Shown: positions 35,719 to 47,970, counted from the first letter of the stretch. The stretch: 64,000 nt of DNA from Adineta vaga (GCA_021613535.1 CP075496.1:310001-374000); one strand, 5' to 3'. The notes: a model not told the origin generated them from the sequence alone. Numbers and translations are program-made.

Positions 35719-36948
35719 TTAAGGTAAATTCCATTCACTTTTAGAATCACGACGACGACTTAAACCAGCATTTGTTTTTGGTAGAATGTAATTGTAGTTA
35801 TACTTTTTTCCTTTGTTCAAACGACCATAAGTCTTTACTCCTTTGCTACAAGTTAACCCAAAATTTGTATAGCCTTTTTTGCATTGTTTTAAACAATCTT
35901 CGGATGCTTCATCGTCACCTGCTAAACATTCCGATTGATAACAACCAGCACTTGATACTGCATAGGTTGGACTTCCTTCACAAGCACGTGAATGTGTTGA
36001 ATCAAATGGATTCTTTTGAGTTGGATGAGTGCTAATACCACTTGGACCCCAAGAAAAACCTCCCGTCTTATCAGCAGCCAACCAAGCTTCATCACTACCT
36101 TCAAGATCAATTAATTTCTTCGAAGTATCCATATAATCGGAGTCTGATTTTGGATCACGAAAATCAGCATAATAAGCACAATTACCAACACCTTTTGGAC
36201 CAACCGTATTGGTATCATGATAAGAACCATGAGCAATCTTTCCAACATAAACAATTGGACGATCTCCAGTAGTTTTGAAGCCATGAGAACCAGCACACCG
36301 TCCAGTACCAGAAGGAGTACAAGGAGCTTTACGTGGTCCCGAGATACGAGTGTAATGACCATCGTGCTGAAAAAAGCTAACGGCAGCCACTTTAGTCTTA
36401 TCTTCGGTAAGAATTACCATAATATGTTCCCAATCACCATTATGTTTACCTTCACTTGACCAACATGGATGTTGATATCCATAAAACCACCAATATACAA
36501 TACGCATTTGATTTCCATCAGTACGAACCATATAATATGTTGGAATTGTACCAGCACTTAGTGTACTTTTATCTGTATTTTCTTTTCTGAATGATGATGA
36601 ACTATCATTCATATAAGCTTCATAATAAACTTGAGCTGACATTGGATATCCTTCTGTAGCACGATCAAAACGAAGTTGAGGAGCAAATTTTGCTGCATAC
36701 GTATAACTATCAGTAGTTCGTTTCTCTTGTTCTTCATCAGAATTATCATTTTCGCTTTCCGTAATATATCGACTCATTTTGACAACGTTTTCAAGATCCA
36801 ATAATCGACGAACATATTGAAATTCTCCTTCTGAATTTTCTTCCGACTGAATATTCATCGATTGTACTACCAAAAGTTGCCATGCGAAAATACACACCAC
36901 GATTAACATCAATGTATTCTTTTGAAGATTTCTTTTTAATAAAAACAT
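35719..36948 (-). CDS. Secreted Vps62-like (DUF946-type) protein
   Basis: Single exon of 409 residues. A hydrophobic leader (LMLIVVCIFAWQLLVV) suggests secretion or a type II anchor. The core domain has FAPQLRFDRATEGYPMS near residue 88, YWWFYGYQHPC, HNGDWEHIMVIL and AVSFFQHDGH, which match the Vps62 domain pattern (the G-D-W-E-H motif) found in fungal and animal proteins. A Cys-rich stretch with about ten Cys follows, then a basic tail ending in RRR. The founding yeast protein is linked to vacuolar targeting but the molecular function of the domain is not known. Related folds occur in secreted effector proteins, so an extracellular role is possible. It is convergent with the ART-FG-GAP gene. 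Confidence 0.7.
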   Translation of the reverse strand: MFLLKRNLQKNTLMLIVVCIFAWQLLVVQSMNIQSEENSEGEFQYVRRLLDLENVVKMSRYITESENDNSDEEQEKRTTDSYTYAAKFAPQLRFDRATEGYPMSAQVYYEAYMNDSSSSFRKENTDKSTLSAGTIPTYYMVRTDGNQMRIVYWWFYGYQHPCWSSEGKHNGDWEHIMVILTEDKTKVAAVSFFQHDGHYTRISGPRKAPCTPSGTGRCAGSHGFKTTGDRPIVYVGKIAHGSYHDTNTVGPKGVGNCAYYADFRDPKSDSDYMDTSKKLIDLEGSDEAWLAADKTGGFSWGPSGISTHPTQKNPFDSTHSRACEGSPTYAVSSAGCYQSECLAGDDEASEDCLKQCKKGYTNFGLTCSKGVKTYGRLNKGKKYNYNYILPKTNAGLSRRRDSKSEWNLP

Positions 36949-37600
36949 ATTTTAAATACTTCTTACCTGAGAAATAAAAATCCAATAAATAGAATACTAT
37001 TTTTCTTCTATTAATGAATGAGATATTTACTTTCTCCTTGCTTGAAATATACATACAAATAAAAGCATATCAATACTCTATATATAATCCTGATCGTTTA
37101 TTACGATTCTTATTGATCATGATCAAAATAACATAACAAGTTAATTTTTATCATATTTTCGCGTAGGAAAATCACAATTTAAGAAAGTATTTTAGAGGAC
37201 GTTTTTATTGATATATTACTACATATATAAAATATTACTGTTCAAGGACACATATATATCCTTACGTTTCATGCAGTTTGATTTGAAAAAGAACAACCTT
37301 CTATTTTTGTTTCTAATAATATATGTTAAATACACGAGTGATTCAGTATACAAAAAAATATATAAGATTTGTCAGGGATTTTCGATCCTATTATTTCTTC
37401 ATATAATCGATAAAGGTAAATAAAAATATTAAAACGTAATATATAAATACGTAAAAGAAAAATAGATCAGTCATTGAGAATGACATTGAATTTAATGATC
37501 TATTTCTTCCTAAGAAAAAGATGAAAGTTTTGATATCTTTGACAATGTTATATTAACGAATATAAAATGAGTAGATCGTTGCTTAAAACATAAGAAAAAC
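36949..37600. other. Intergenic, no gene recognised
   Basis: AT-rich upstream region of the Vps62-like gene. No exon recognised; small open frames on either strand are low-complexity. Confidence 0.45.
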
Positions 37601-37652
37601 CATCTTGAAGGTGTGGGCGTGTTTCTCTTGTTAACCCACACCCTTAAGATGG
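37601..37652. repeat. TGTGGG hairpin with long stem
   Basis: CATCTTGAAGGTGTGGG pairs with CCCACACCCTTAAGATG across a loop of about 14 bases, with one mismatch, making one of the cleanest hairpins of this family. It stands about 340 bp past the stop of the hydrolase gene. Confidence 0.8.
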
Positions 37653-37995
37653 TATGTATATTTATTCGATGTATGTAAGTTTATATATTGGATTGTATTA
37701 TTTATTTCGTTATTCATCAAAAATCTAGTTCATGAATTTCAAATGAATTATCATCTTTTGTTAATTAAACCAAAGAACTCTATGATAAAGTAAAATTGCT
37801 TGCTCATAATATAACGACTTCTACGACGATCTGACCATTAGAGAGAGTAGTCTCACCGATGATAATGTTCACATAATCATGAATGGTATATAACTCTAAT
37901 CCATCCATTCGAAGTGTACACATTGGAATATATATTTGATATTAATAATTTCAAATTTGTATCAAGAAAAAAACAAACAAACAAAAACATCTCAA
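37653..37995. other. 3' flank of hydrolase gene, nothing recognised
   Basis: AT-rich with no exon seen; includes a (CAAA)n-like tract immediately before the hydrolase stop. Confidence 0.4.
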
Positions 37996-38877
37996 TTAAG
38001 GAGTATCTAGAAAATGACGAATAACATTCATAGTTTTCTCGTGTTCTTCGACGTGTGGCATATGACTACTTTCATTGAATAAAACCTGTTGGACACTATT
38101 GTTGATCCGTTCACGATAGGGTATTTGAGTACGAGGTGTTGCTTCATCATACCGACCAGAATAAGTAAGAGTCGGTACTTCGATAAGATGTAATCGATCG
38201 ATAATACTCCAATTTTTCAATGAACCAGTAACATAAAATTCAGAAGGACCCCACATTGTTAGATACACCGTTGGATCAAGCATATATTGTGCGACACTAG
38301 CTTTGCATTCTGCTGGCAAGGGATCGACTCGACAAACATATTGATTATTAAAAATACGCATGGCTTCCTGATATTCATCACTCGTTGTTGTGTCCGCTTG
38401 TTCATGTTTTAATAATGCTTGTTGCACTTCAGGAGGGAGTTGATCTCTCAATAAATTGACCTCTGTTACTCCAAGAGGTAGATCTGATGGACTACTAGCC
38501 AGAATAAGACGTCGCAAACCAGATGGTTGTCGTACTGCATATTCACAAGCCAACATACCACCCCATGATTGACCAAGTAAATCATAACAAGAAGAAATGT
38601 TTAGATATGAAAGAAGATTGTCCAACTCTTCTAAGAAGAGTGAAATTGTCCAATATTCTGGTGTAACTTCTGGTAAATGTGTGGATAATCCACATCCTAT
38701 TTGATCATAATGAATCACTGCTCTTTTATCTGAAGCTAAAGCTTTAAAACTGTCCGTATAATTATGTGCCATGCCTGGTCCTCCATGAAGAATAACTAAA
38801 GGTGGAACATCATCATTTAAGTTGCCTGTAATACGGTACCAAGTTTTATAATTTCGAAATGGAGCATATCCTTCAAC
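37996..38877 (-). CDS. Proline iminopeptidase-like alpha/beta hydrolase, 5' end incomplete
   Basis: The exon from an acceptor at 38877 to the stop encodes about 293 residues of an S33-family alpha/beta hydrolase. Visible are the oxyanion HGGPGM motif, DQIGCG, the nucleophile elbow GQSWGG, an acid-side YSGRYDEATP and the catalytic His in ESSHMPHVEE, so the Ser-Asp-His triad is complete. Members remove N-terminal Pro or hydrolyse small amides and esters. A Met exists within the exon (38772), but the HGGPG motif lies before it, so the real start must be on an upstream exon that I could not find. No signal peptide is seen in this part; a cytosolic location is likely. Bdelloids carry many such bacterial-type hydrolases, but the intron argues for an established gene. 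Confidence 0.8.
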   Translation of the reverse strand, partial: VEGYAPFRNYKTWYRITGNLNDDVPPLVILHGGPGMAHNYTDSFKALASDKRAVIHYDQIGCGLSTHLPEVTPEYWTISLFLEELDNLLSYLNISSCYDLLGQSWGGMLACEYAVRQPSGLRRLILASSPSDLPLGVTEVNLLRDQLPPEVQQALLKHEQADTTTSDEYQEAMRIFNNQYVCRVDPLPAECKASVAQYMLDPTVYLTMWGPSEFYVTGSLKNWSIIDRLHLIEVPTLTYSGRYDEATPRTQIPYRERINNSVQQVLFNESSHMPHVEEHEKTMNVIRHFLDTP

Positions 38878-39604
38878 CTAAATACGAAAAAAATATTAAG
38901 AAAAAAACAATCAATTCTAATATTCTATGAGTTTATTCTTTTTCTTCTTCTTCTTCTTGTATCAATTCAATATGTCTATTTTACATGATACTAAAAATCG
39001 ATAGATAATAATGTAAGAAACATTTCCATATACCTTAGAGATGATCATTGATATATAAATATCAATGATAGAATTGATTTACTTCTCTTCACAAAAAACG
39101 CATCAAGTATTATTTTTGCATACGAGTCGACCGACGAGTAGGACCGTTATTTTGTTCTGTGTTCTTCTTCTTCTTGCTTTTATGCACACACGTTATCGCA
39201 ACTATTCGACTTTACATACTAAAGCTGTACACGCCATAGAATAATAATGCACTCTTTTTTTATTCTGGAACAAAGGTTAACGGATAACAAAGGTCATGAT
39301 GCACTACAATAAACGCGAAAAAATGAAATAAGCTAAGACTGGCGACATAATCGCGTTACGTCGCGTATTCCTCATCAGGAAACACGATATCTATACAGAT
39401 TATTCATTTCTTTCTTACCAATAACAATCTCGAGAGAGAGAGAGAGTACCTTTTATACGATGAATAATATTTGCAAAAATTGAGAGATTTGAATAATTTT
39501 GAGGTAGTATCCAATGAATAATGATATTCCGATAGATGGATATATCGTCAGAACATCTAGACTATGATAAGTTTATGTTTTTAATTTCCAAAATCGTATT
39601 TTTC
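38878..39604. other. Intergenic, no gene recognised
   Basis: Contains a TTC microsatellite at about 38,945-38,958, a GA-rich run at about 39,432-39,446, and probably the missing first exon of the hydrolase. It ends at the LINE target site. Confidence 0.4.
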
Positions 39605-39620
39605 AAGTCCATCCTACTCT
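39605..39620 (+). repeat. LINE target-site duplication, left copy
   Basis: AAGTCCATCCTACTCT, repeated exactly at 48255-48270, flanks the LINE. A 16-bp duplication fits target-primed reverse transcription. Confidence 0.9.
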
Positions 39621-39782
39621 CACTTGCTGCTTATACAGTCTACTGATAAATCGTATTTTCGTCGTTCTCGTCTATTGTTTACATTTTTTTCCTTTCTTTC
39701 TCCACTTTAACCACGTGTTAAAGTATTTCGAGGAATTTTTTTTTAATTATTCCTCATTTTTTGGAATTTAAAAGCCATTCCT

Positions 39783-41423
39783 ATGGCTTCTAATTCTAAT
39801 TCTAAATTTAATCATCTTAATGATGGTAAAATTTGTGAACAATCTGATTGTAATCATGGTTTTTGTCGTGAATCTCGTAAAAAGTCTTCCACAATATCTA
39901 AAAATGTTTCAAATGTTAATTTGGATAATGTTCATGTTGCTGGTGTCGATTTTGAATCACTTGGTGCTAATCCTGATCTTGGTTTAAATTCTTCTTCTAT
40001 TGATTATCATCTTATTAATTCTTCAAGTTCCTCGGTACGTCGTCCACTTTCAGTAGATGTCGCCGATGGTTTTCTTACTGTTTCTTATAAGAAACATTCA
40101 AGACGTGATTCGAAAGAAATTTCTGTGCACGGAAATTCTGTTAATGCTGGTGTTTCAGCTGTTGGTAATGATGTTAATATTATTGGTGATAATTTATCCA
40201 ATGGTCCTATTGTTTCTCAACAGTTTATAATTACTAATGAATCAACTCGTTATGCTCAATCCCGTTATCCTTTTGCTCCATTTATTCTTCTTTTTAAATC
40301 TGATAAATTTACGATGAACCAAATCAAAGAAGAATTAATTAAGCATTGTAAAACGGTACATCAATTTGATATTGATATATTAAATTGTCGATTATTTAGT
40401 TCAAATGCTTCTGGTGGTAATTATAATGTTCATTTTTATGTTAAAGATGTTCTTTCCTTTTCATTTTTATTAAAAACTGATCATTGGCCTAATGTTCTAG
40501 GTGATGAATCTTTTTTGATTCAATCATTTCCTTCAATTCCACCTCAATTAAGTTTACTGATGAAAAACGTTGATTTGAATATTAACTTCGATGAATTTAC
40601 TGACATGATTAAAAATAAATTTCCGGATGTTAAAAATGTTATTAGATTAAAAAATAAAATGCAAAATGATATTAAATTGGTCAAATTAGAATTAACTTGT
40701 GCTTCTACTCGGGATAAAATTTTGAATGATCGTCGTATTCTTATAAATCATTTGTCTTATGATGTTGTAGAATACTTAGCACCTGCTAATGTTCTCATTT
40801 GTTCAAAATGTATGGCGATTGGGCATTTTAAGAAACAGTGTACTCAAACTAAAGAAACTTGTAGGACATGTGGTGAACAGGTGGATAATTTAAAAAATCA
40901 TACATGTTCTCAAGTAGAAAAATGTATTCATTGTCATTCTAATCACAAGTCAACCTCGCTTAAATGTCCTGTGGTGAAAGCATTTCGTGCGGAATTAACA
41001 AAGAAATTACTAAATACAAATAATGTTACTGCACCTGCTAGTTATGCAGGTGTTTTATTACAAAATCATACTAATGTTCCATCACAGCATCCAAATGTTA
41101 ATGCAAATAATTCTATGTTAAAGAAACTCGATGATTTAATGAATACTATGACAGAAATGAAGAAGCAGTTGGATAATTTACAAGATAAACAAAGTACAAT
41201 TGAGCAAGTCTTATTAGCTAAACAACAAGGTGATGACCTTATCATGTTAAATGTGAATGAAATTTCTTCCGCTCAAAAAGATTTCAAGAAGGATTTGGTT
41301 CATCATAGTGTTTTTATTGATCGTCATGAAAATATGCTTATTAAATTATTATTACCAATGTTTCAAGATTTATTCTTATTTTTATCTTCTTTAAATCAAG
41401 ATAAAAAAAGGAAACACACTTGA
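39783..41423 (+). CDS. LINE ORF1 protein with three CCHC-type zinc knuckles
   Basis: 546 residues. The first ~150 are low-complexity Asn/Ser-rich. Residues about 160-335 look like a nucleic-acid-binding region of RRM-like character (FILLFKSDKFTMNQIKEEL). Residues about 340-400 carry three zinc knuckles: CSKCMAIGHFKKQC, CRTCGEQVDNLKNHTC and CIHCHSNHKSTSLKC. A coiled-coil stretch follows (MNTMTEMKKQLDNLQDK), likely for multimerisation. Gag-like ORF1 proteins bind the element RNA and package it with ORF2 protein. The frame is open from end to end. Confidence 0.85.
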   Translation: MASNSNSKFNHLNDGKICEQSDCNHGFCRESRKKSSTISKNVSNVNLDNVHVAGVDFESLGANPDLGLNSSSIDYHLINSSSSSVRRPLSVDVADGFLTVSYKKHSRRDSKEISVHGNSVNAGVSAVGNDVNIIGDNLSNGPIVSQQFIITNESTRYAQSRYPFAPFILLFKSDKFTMNQIKEELIKHCKTVHQFDIDILNCRLFSSNASGGNYNVHFYVKDVLSFSFLLKTDHWPNVLGDESFLIQSFPSIPPQLSLLMKNVDLNINFDEFTDMIKNKFPDVKNVIRLKNKMQNDIKLVKLELTCASTRDKILNDRRILINHLSYDVVEYLAPANVLICSKCMAIGHFKKQCTQTKETCRTCGEQVDNLKNHTCSQVEKCIHCHSNHKSTSLKCPVVKAFRAELTKKLLNTNNVTAPASYAGVLLQNHTNVPSQHPNVNANNSMLKKLDDLMNTMTEMKKQLDNLQDKQSTIEQVLLAKQQGDDLIMLNVNEISSAQKDFKKDLVHHSVFIDRHENMLIKLLLPMFQDLFLFLSSLNQDKKRKHT

Positions 41424-41501
41424 TGCTGATCTGAAGTGTAAATTGGATCGTTATGGTATACAAGTGAAAAAAGCTATTGAAGGTAAACAATTCACAAACT
41501 A

Positions 41502-44500
41502 ATGTCTCTGTCTCGTTACTCTACTCCTTTTTTCTCTTGTATCTCCTCCTCCAATCTTTGTAGACGTGATGATATGTTATCTAAAGCGAAAGCTACTTTG
41601 TCGCGTTTTGATTTCAATCTTTTTTCCTCTATTCTTAATGAATGGGAAGGAAGTTTAACTCTTGCTTCTTGTTTTTCTAAATGGAAATTGTTTGTAACAA
41701 AATGTTCGCTTTCTTCTTCTTCTAGTTTTTCCTCTCTCCTTATATTATCTTTCAATGTTAGAGGCCTTGGTCTAAGATGGAATGAAGTTCTTCTTTTAAT
41801 TTCTTCTTCTAATCCTGATATAGTAATTCTTCTTGAAACTGGCAACTTAGAAATTTCCTTTTACGAAAAGATCTTCAATAACTTTAAGATGTTTTTCCAG
41901 GAAGGAGAAAACGGTCATGGTGGTGTTTTGATTTTAGTTAAAAGTGATATTCATGTTGTTCGTGTCATCTGTAACGTTCCCAATGTTTGTATCGTTGATA
42001 TTAAAGGTATTGATACATTACGTGTTTTAGGTGTGTATGCACCTGATAGTAAAACTTGGAATTGGCATGATCTATCTTCCTATTTATCAAAAAAATGTGT
42101 TGTATTCGGAGATTATAATGTTGATCTTTTGCAGGACAAACAAAAAACTGATGTTCTTCTTGATTGGGCTGATAGTAATTTTCTTTCTCCTATTTTTACT
42201 GATGAGCCCACTTCTACAAGGTCGGATCGGGTTATTGATTATGTGTTCACTAATTGTTCTAATGTCAAAATTCAAACATATCGTAAGACATCAAGTGATC
42301 ATGTTCCGATCCTTTCTGTTATTCCTTTTAAAAAGGATCAACATCGTGTTGGTAAAAATGTTCGTTGGAAGGTATTTTCTCTGTTTACAGAATTTACTTA
42401 TCCTTTTTGGGAGAAATTATGGAATGTCGATAATCTTGATGTTTTATATAATGATTATAGCAAGTTTTTGTTTCTTCTTTTTTCTCGTTGCACGATTGTT
42501 TTTTCATGTGATAAATATCGTCCTTCTATTCCTATAGAAATCAGATCATTTCTGTCATATATTCGAGCACTTTCTTTTCAACAGATGAGAACAAAAAATT
42601 CTGATTTAAAAAGTGTGATTAATTCGCTTCGAAAAATTGCTAAAAATGAACTTAGAAATTTTTTTTCCTCTAATCTTTCTTCTCATCTTCACTTTCGTAA
42701 TTCCTCTACTTCTGCTTCCAATTTTGTTTTGGAGTAGAACTAAAAGGCATCTTAAACCTTCCTCTTCTTCTATTCATGGACTTATTGATTCTTCAGGAAG
42801 TGTTTCTAATGATACTAAAACCATGTGTGAAATTGCAGCTGATTATTTTGAATCTTTTTTTAGTACTTCCGATATTTGTAGACCTCATCCTTATACAGAT
42901 TCTCCACCTATTAATTTTGATAATACCGATGAACAGATTCCTGAAGTAACTCTTGATGAATTGCTTCTTATTATTAAAAATAAACGTAAAAAGAAGTCTA
43001 TTGATGCAAATGGTCTTAGTAATTATATGTTTGATTTTGTTGATGTTAATTATTGGTCGTTATTTCTTAAATTGTTTAACCACTCTTTTCAAAAGGCTGT
43101 TCTTCCTGTTGGTTGGAAAAATACTCGTATGATTTTACTTGCTAAAAAGGATTCGATTTGTTCTCCTTCACTTACTAGACCTATTTCGCTTATTGATTCT
43201 TTTCTTAAGGTTGGTGAAAGATTATTTCTCAATAGATTTCGTGATGTTCTGATTCGAAGGGGTTTACTACCTGACAATCAGTCTGGATTCCGTGAAAATT
43301 TTCGATTACAAACACGGTTGTTGTTGTTTTTAGAAGATATCTATAGTATTTTCTCAAATAGTGAACCGATTTGTACTATATTTATTGATCTAAAGTCAGC
43401 CTTTGATCAAATTTGGCACAGTGGATGTATAGGTAAACTTAAACAACTTGGTATTCCTTCTTCATATTTAAATTGGATTGATGTTTGGCTTCGTAATAGG
43501 AAATGTTTTATTGATTTTAATGGGTGTCATTCTCGTTTGTTTTCGATTGGTAAAGGTGGACCTCAAGGAAGTGTATTAACTCCTACTTTGTTTATTACTT
43601 ATCATTGTGATATGAGTCAGTTTCTTTCTGGTTGTACTAGTCATTTCTTTGCTGATGATGTTGCCGCAGTTCTTGCTGGTCAACTAGGAATTCGATTTAC
43701 AGATCAATGTTTAGATCTTGAGAAACGGGTTAAATCTTTTCTTGATTGTTTAGAATTTTATACTTTATTAACTGATCAATCATTAAATAGAAATAAAACT
43801 GAAGCTTTATTTAGTGCTAGAGCGATTGGAAACCCAAAGTTTACTATTTCATTTGATAATGATGGAAATGATCAAGTTAAATGGGTAAAAGAATATAAAT
43901 ATCTTGGTTATATTATTTCATCTAAACTTGGTTGGACTAAATTAATTAAATTTACTGAATGTAAACTGCGAAAAAGAATAGCTCTTATTCGCTCTTTTAA
44001 ACTTTTCGGTTGTTCTTCTCCTCGTCTTCGTAAAGTTTTATTTTACTCTCATGTTCTTCCTATTTTCACTTGGATTTATCCTATTTTTCCGTTACTTACT
44101 CGTAAACAACAAGAAAATATGTCTAAATTTTACTATACTTCTCTGCGTCGCACCCTTAATTGTCTTTGTTGGAATGAATTGTTTTTTGCACACATACTTG
44201 ATGAATTATCTCTTGAAGATCGGTGCTCGGCCTATTGGAATCGTTATTTGTTTGCGTTATCTAATTCAATTGATGGTTATCTCATTTTCGAAAAAGCAAA
44301 CTTATGTGAGTTCAGAAAAAGCTGGTTAGATAAAGAATTTCCAATTAGTTGCTTAAGAAGATCTAAAAGATTTGTTCCTCAACTATCAATTCTTGAAAAA
44401 GTAGTTTCTTGGCTCTCTTCTGTTCCTCAAAACTCTTCAGTTTATCATTATGATTTACAAGAAATTGGACTTCTACAATCATTTCCTGATTCTTTCTGCT

Positions 44501-44502
44501 AA
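41502..44502 (+). pseudogene. LINE ORF2 (endonuclease plus reverse transcriptase), one frameshift
   Basis: The first frame (41502-42737) encodes an APE-type endonuclease: LSFNVRGLG, ILLETGN, GGVLILVKS, FGDYNVDLL and SSDHVPIL. The second frame (RT part from about 42,720 to 44,502) carries FIDLKSAFDQIWH, GGPQGSVLTP and the catalytic FFADDVAAV, then the thumb region. The switch between frames lies around 42,715-42,735, just before the RT, so one small indel separates two otherwise intact halves. It could be a genuine mutation, an assembly error or, less likely, translational frameshifting. Spacing to ORF1 is 78 bp. No RNase H domain or C-terminal zinc finger is seen. Confidence 0.85.
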
Positions 44503-44583
44503 TCTTATGTTGGTGGTTCTCTACTGTGGAATGTTCACTTCTTTTTTTTTTTTGTGTTTGTTTTTCTATAACTTTTTGTACTG

Positions 44584-44591
44584 TAAGGATC
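44584..44591 (+). repeat. MULE target-site duplication, left copy
   Basis: TAAGGATC here matches TTAGGATC at 48207-48214 in seven of eight positions. The 8-bp size is within the 8-10 bp range of Mutator-like elements. Confidence 0.7.
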
Positions 44592-44798
44592 GGTTCTATG
44601 GAATTCCGGCAGTTAGAATTTCAAAACCTGAATTTCGACACTGTCCAAATTCAGAAATAATTTGGACAATTGTCCAAATTCTACTAGAACTTGGACAACG
44701 TTGTCCAATTTACACTATTGTCCAAATTCTTGTGGAATAACGACAGAATTTCTTTTTGCTGGATATTTTGTTGTCCATTTTCGAACAGAATTTCGACA
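44592..44798 (+). repeat. MULE left terminal inverted repeat
   Basis: About 207 bp, reverse complement of 47971-48206. It contains GAATTCCGGCAGTTAGAATT near the tip and two dyad units (TTGGACAATTGTCCAA and TTGGACAACGTTGTCCAA) that are likely transposase-binding sites. Confidence 0.85.
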
Positions 44799-45199
44799 AT
44801 GTGTAAGATTTAAAGTTTTTTTTCCTGTCGACTTTCCACTGGTAATACGACAAAATATTTAATATCTATATTTACAAAATAAGGGAGTTTGTCTCTTTCT
44901 TCAATTCACAAAGAAAGAACAAATGGTTATTTAGAAAGAGTTAGATATTCTATAACAAACCATCTATGAATTTTATTTTGTTATAAATCAAAAGATCAAC
45001 AATATCCAAAAGATAGAACACAGGAAAAATTTCTGAACAAAAATTAGATGAAATGAAAGAAACAGAAAAACAATATAAGAAAAGATCTACATAATAATAA
45101 TATTGAATTTTTCTACCATAATTTACTCTATCACCCTATCAAAAATGATTCAAATATAAATAAATACATAAAAGAATTCGTTGATAAATTAAATAAGGA

Positions 45200-47426
45200 T
45201 TAATCAATATTTTTATCACCAACATTATTATCTTCATCTTTAAATGTTGGATTTTGACCACCTTTCTTTTTCTTTGTTTTTATAATTGTTGATTCACCAA
45301 CAAAACATGATAAGTTAATTATGTATTTTTCTAATGTGATTTTACTAATTTGAAATAAACGCCATATATTCTTTAATTGTTTCGTTCTTTTTCTCGCTCG
45401 TTCATTACCAAATGAGAATGGCAATGCCTTTTGACGATAATTGCCACTTTGTATTTGTGCTGTTCGCATCATTACCAGAGCTTCTTCACCTTTAAGAAAA
45501 TGAATGAAAGACCATAATTGCGGATGCATACCAAAGCGATGTTGTAAACGATTATTGTACCCTAAATAAGTTATAAATAATATTTTGTTTGATTTTCATT
45601 GTATTTAAAAGCTATATCATACCTTCCATGCTGTTATTACATCGTAAATGAACAGGTCCTAAATTCCAATATTTAATCGGTATACGATCAATCCATTGTT
45701 TGCGAAAATATTCATTAAACTCATTTAGTAAACGATGAGATTGTGGTGGATTATCAAGCAAATAATCGATAGCAGCACCCACTACCGTATTCTTTACTAA
45801 TGGTAATGCCATAAATGACTTTAGCCAAATTTTAATTTCTTCATCTTGATCATATAAAGTTGATAAACCAATTTTTTGGATATTTCTATAGATGCTTTGG
45901 GTAAAGTGGTACCAGCATCCATGAATAGAAATATCAGGAAACTAGAGAAAAAAGAAAAGGAGAATAACATTTATTTAGTAAATAAAAATACTTACTATTT
46001 TTTCCAACGCATTTATGGTTCCGACCTCAAAATCTAAATAAGCACATTTTGGTTCAAAGTTAAAACCAAATTCCATTGATCTTTTTTTTAAAAATTTAAA
46101 TATTTTTTCATAAACTTCTTGAGTTCGTTTCGGAGTAAGACACCATACTAATGGAATGGCTAAATTAAAAAACAACGCTCATATTAGACTAAATATATAT
46201 AGTACGAATAAAACGTATAAATCTACCTTCGTCAAGATGTTGACCCATTATAACATACACCTGAGAAAACATAGTCGGACGAGTTTTAAATGTACCATCT
46301 ACCAAGATAACGTCACAACTACATAACATCTGAATTAAATATTTGGTGGAGAAAATCATCAATCGTCCGCCCAACTTTTTGTGAGTTGAATCATAAAGTA
46401 AAAAGTCTTCCCCTTGATGTGTTGTTGAATAGGAAGAAGGAACTTCAAAATCCAATGATTTTGGATTAGGCGGTAATAACTTTGAACGAATCTTGTAGAA
46501 TCTAGAAGCTAAATGAAGAAAATAATATACAATTATGCTTTTTCACCTTCGACATTATCTTTTGTGTGAAAGCCAATTGAAAGAATTTGCTTACCTTGTG
46601 CTTGTGGTAATAAAAAATGACGTCGATCTTCGTTGTTCAAATTATTTTTCACATATTCATCTTCTATTATTCGTGAAATTGATGTAGGTTCTGATAACAC
46701 TCGATCTTTTACTTTTTGTAAAACTAATAAACGTTTAGTATTTTGAAAATTTGGTGGATGGTTATGTTCAGCACCATTTGAATCTTTATACCCATTTGTA
46801 TCCATATTGATGTAAATAATTGATCGACATCCAACAACTTTTCTTGAACAACGAAAAGACCGATGATTCTGTTTCAAGGATTCTGACATTGAATCGTATG
46901 TGTGTCCGCACATACATAATCTATCATTGTTACGATTCGTTTTACACCATTCGATTTCACCGATACCAACTGGCCATGAAGTTAATGCCTTGAATTCATT
47001 GCTATCATCAAGTACACTTAAACTATCTTGTTGATCTTTATTAACAGAATTGAACGATGATGGTATTAAATCAAGACGCTGTTCATCATCATTCATAATA
47101 CCATTAACATCATGATTATTTTGATCATGAGACGAAACAATTTCTGACGTATGAATTGGTGTTGTTGTCGTTGTATCATCTAAACATACAATTGAATTTT
47201 ATAAATGGAATATCAAATATTTAAACATACTAAATATATTTGGTGTTGCTGTTGTAGTAGGAATTGGTTGTGTTGATAAAGATTTATTAGGTGATGTCAC
47301 GTGTTGTTTCGTTACTTTCTTCTTTTTCTTACCACATGATTTGTTAACAATAAGAGGTAGAATTACATTATTTGCATTTGACGATGGTTGTTGACGTGTT
47401 GCAGCAGAACGAGTGGTGGCTACCAT
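45200..47426 (-). CDS. MULE transposase, apparently intact
   Basis: Six exons (47426-47231, 47179-46595, 46508-46227, 46159-45996, 45941-45623, 45561-45200) with agreeing phases total 1,908 nt and give 635 residues. A basic N-terminal region precedes a FLYWCH-like zinc-binding module (LCMCGHTYDS, RCSRKVVGC, AEHNHPP) for TIR binding. The catalytic core shows VDGTFKTRP (first Asp), YLDFEVG (second Asp), the HGCWYHFTQ helix with Cys/His, and CNNSMEG (Glu). All DDE residues are thus present. The C-terminus is Lys-rich and could be a nuclear signal. Nothing in the reading frame is broken, unusual among the elements in this window. Confidence 0.85.
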
Positions 47427-47970
47427 TTATACGAAATTAAATAGATTGCAATTGTGAAATGAAGAATATAATGATGTTATAGTGAGATTTGATATGAAAT
47501 GGATAGACAGGACGAACAGCTTATATACATATGTGCACACAAAGCTAAGAAACTACCAGTGCGTTCTTTTTTCACCTCGATAAACGAATACACCAGATGA
47601 GATATATATATATATATATATATGATTAGATCGAGGTCAAACAAAAGATATACATAATAGATATAGAGAAGAATGATTCTATAATGCATGTGTTAACTAA
47701 GATATTCGAGGGTATATGCTAAGATGGTATCATATGATAATGTAAAGAAAGGCAAAACATTTTTCGTACACTATCAAAGGAAATTTCAAGAATATCAATC
47801 AATCGCGTAGTTTTGATAAAGACAAAAAGTTTAAGAAATATAAAAATATATTCGATTAAAAAAATACTATTAAGAAATCCTATACCTATACATATAATTT
47901 AATACAATATCAATCATCATTTTTATCACCTATAGATATAGTTTCAGACGTATTTTTTGAATAAACTTCT

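Noticed and set aside
42031-42537. 168-residue hydrophobic plus-strand frame
   Set aside because: It overlaps the endonuclease of LINE ORF2 in another frame and has no domain; it is a shadow.
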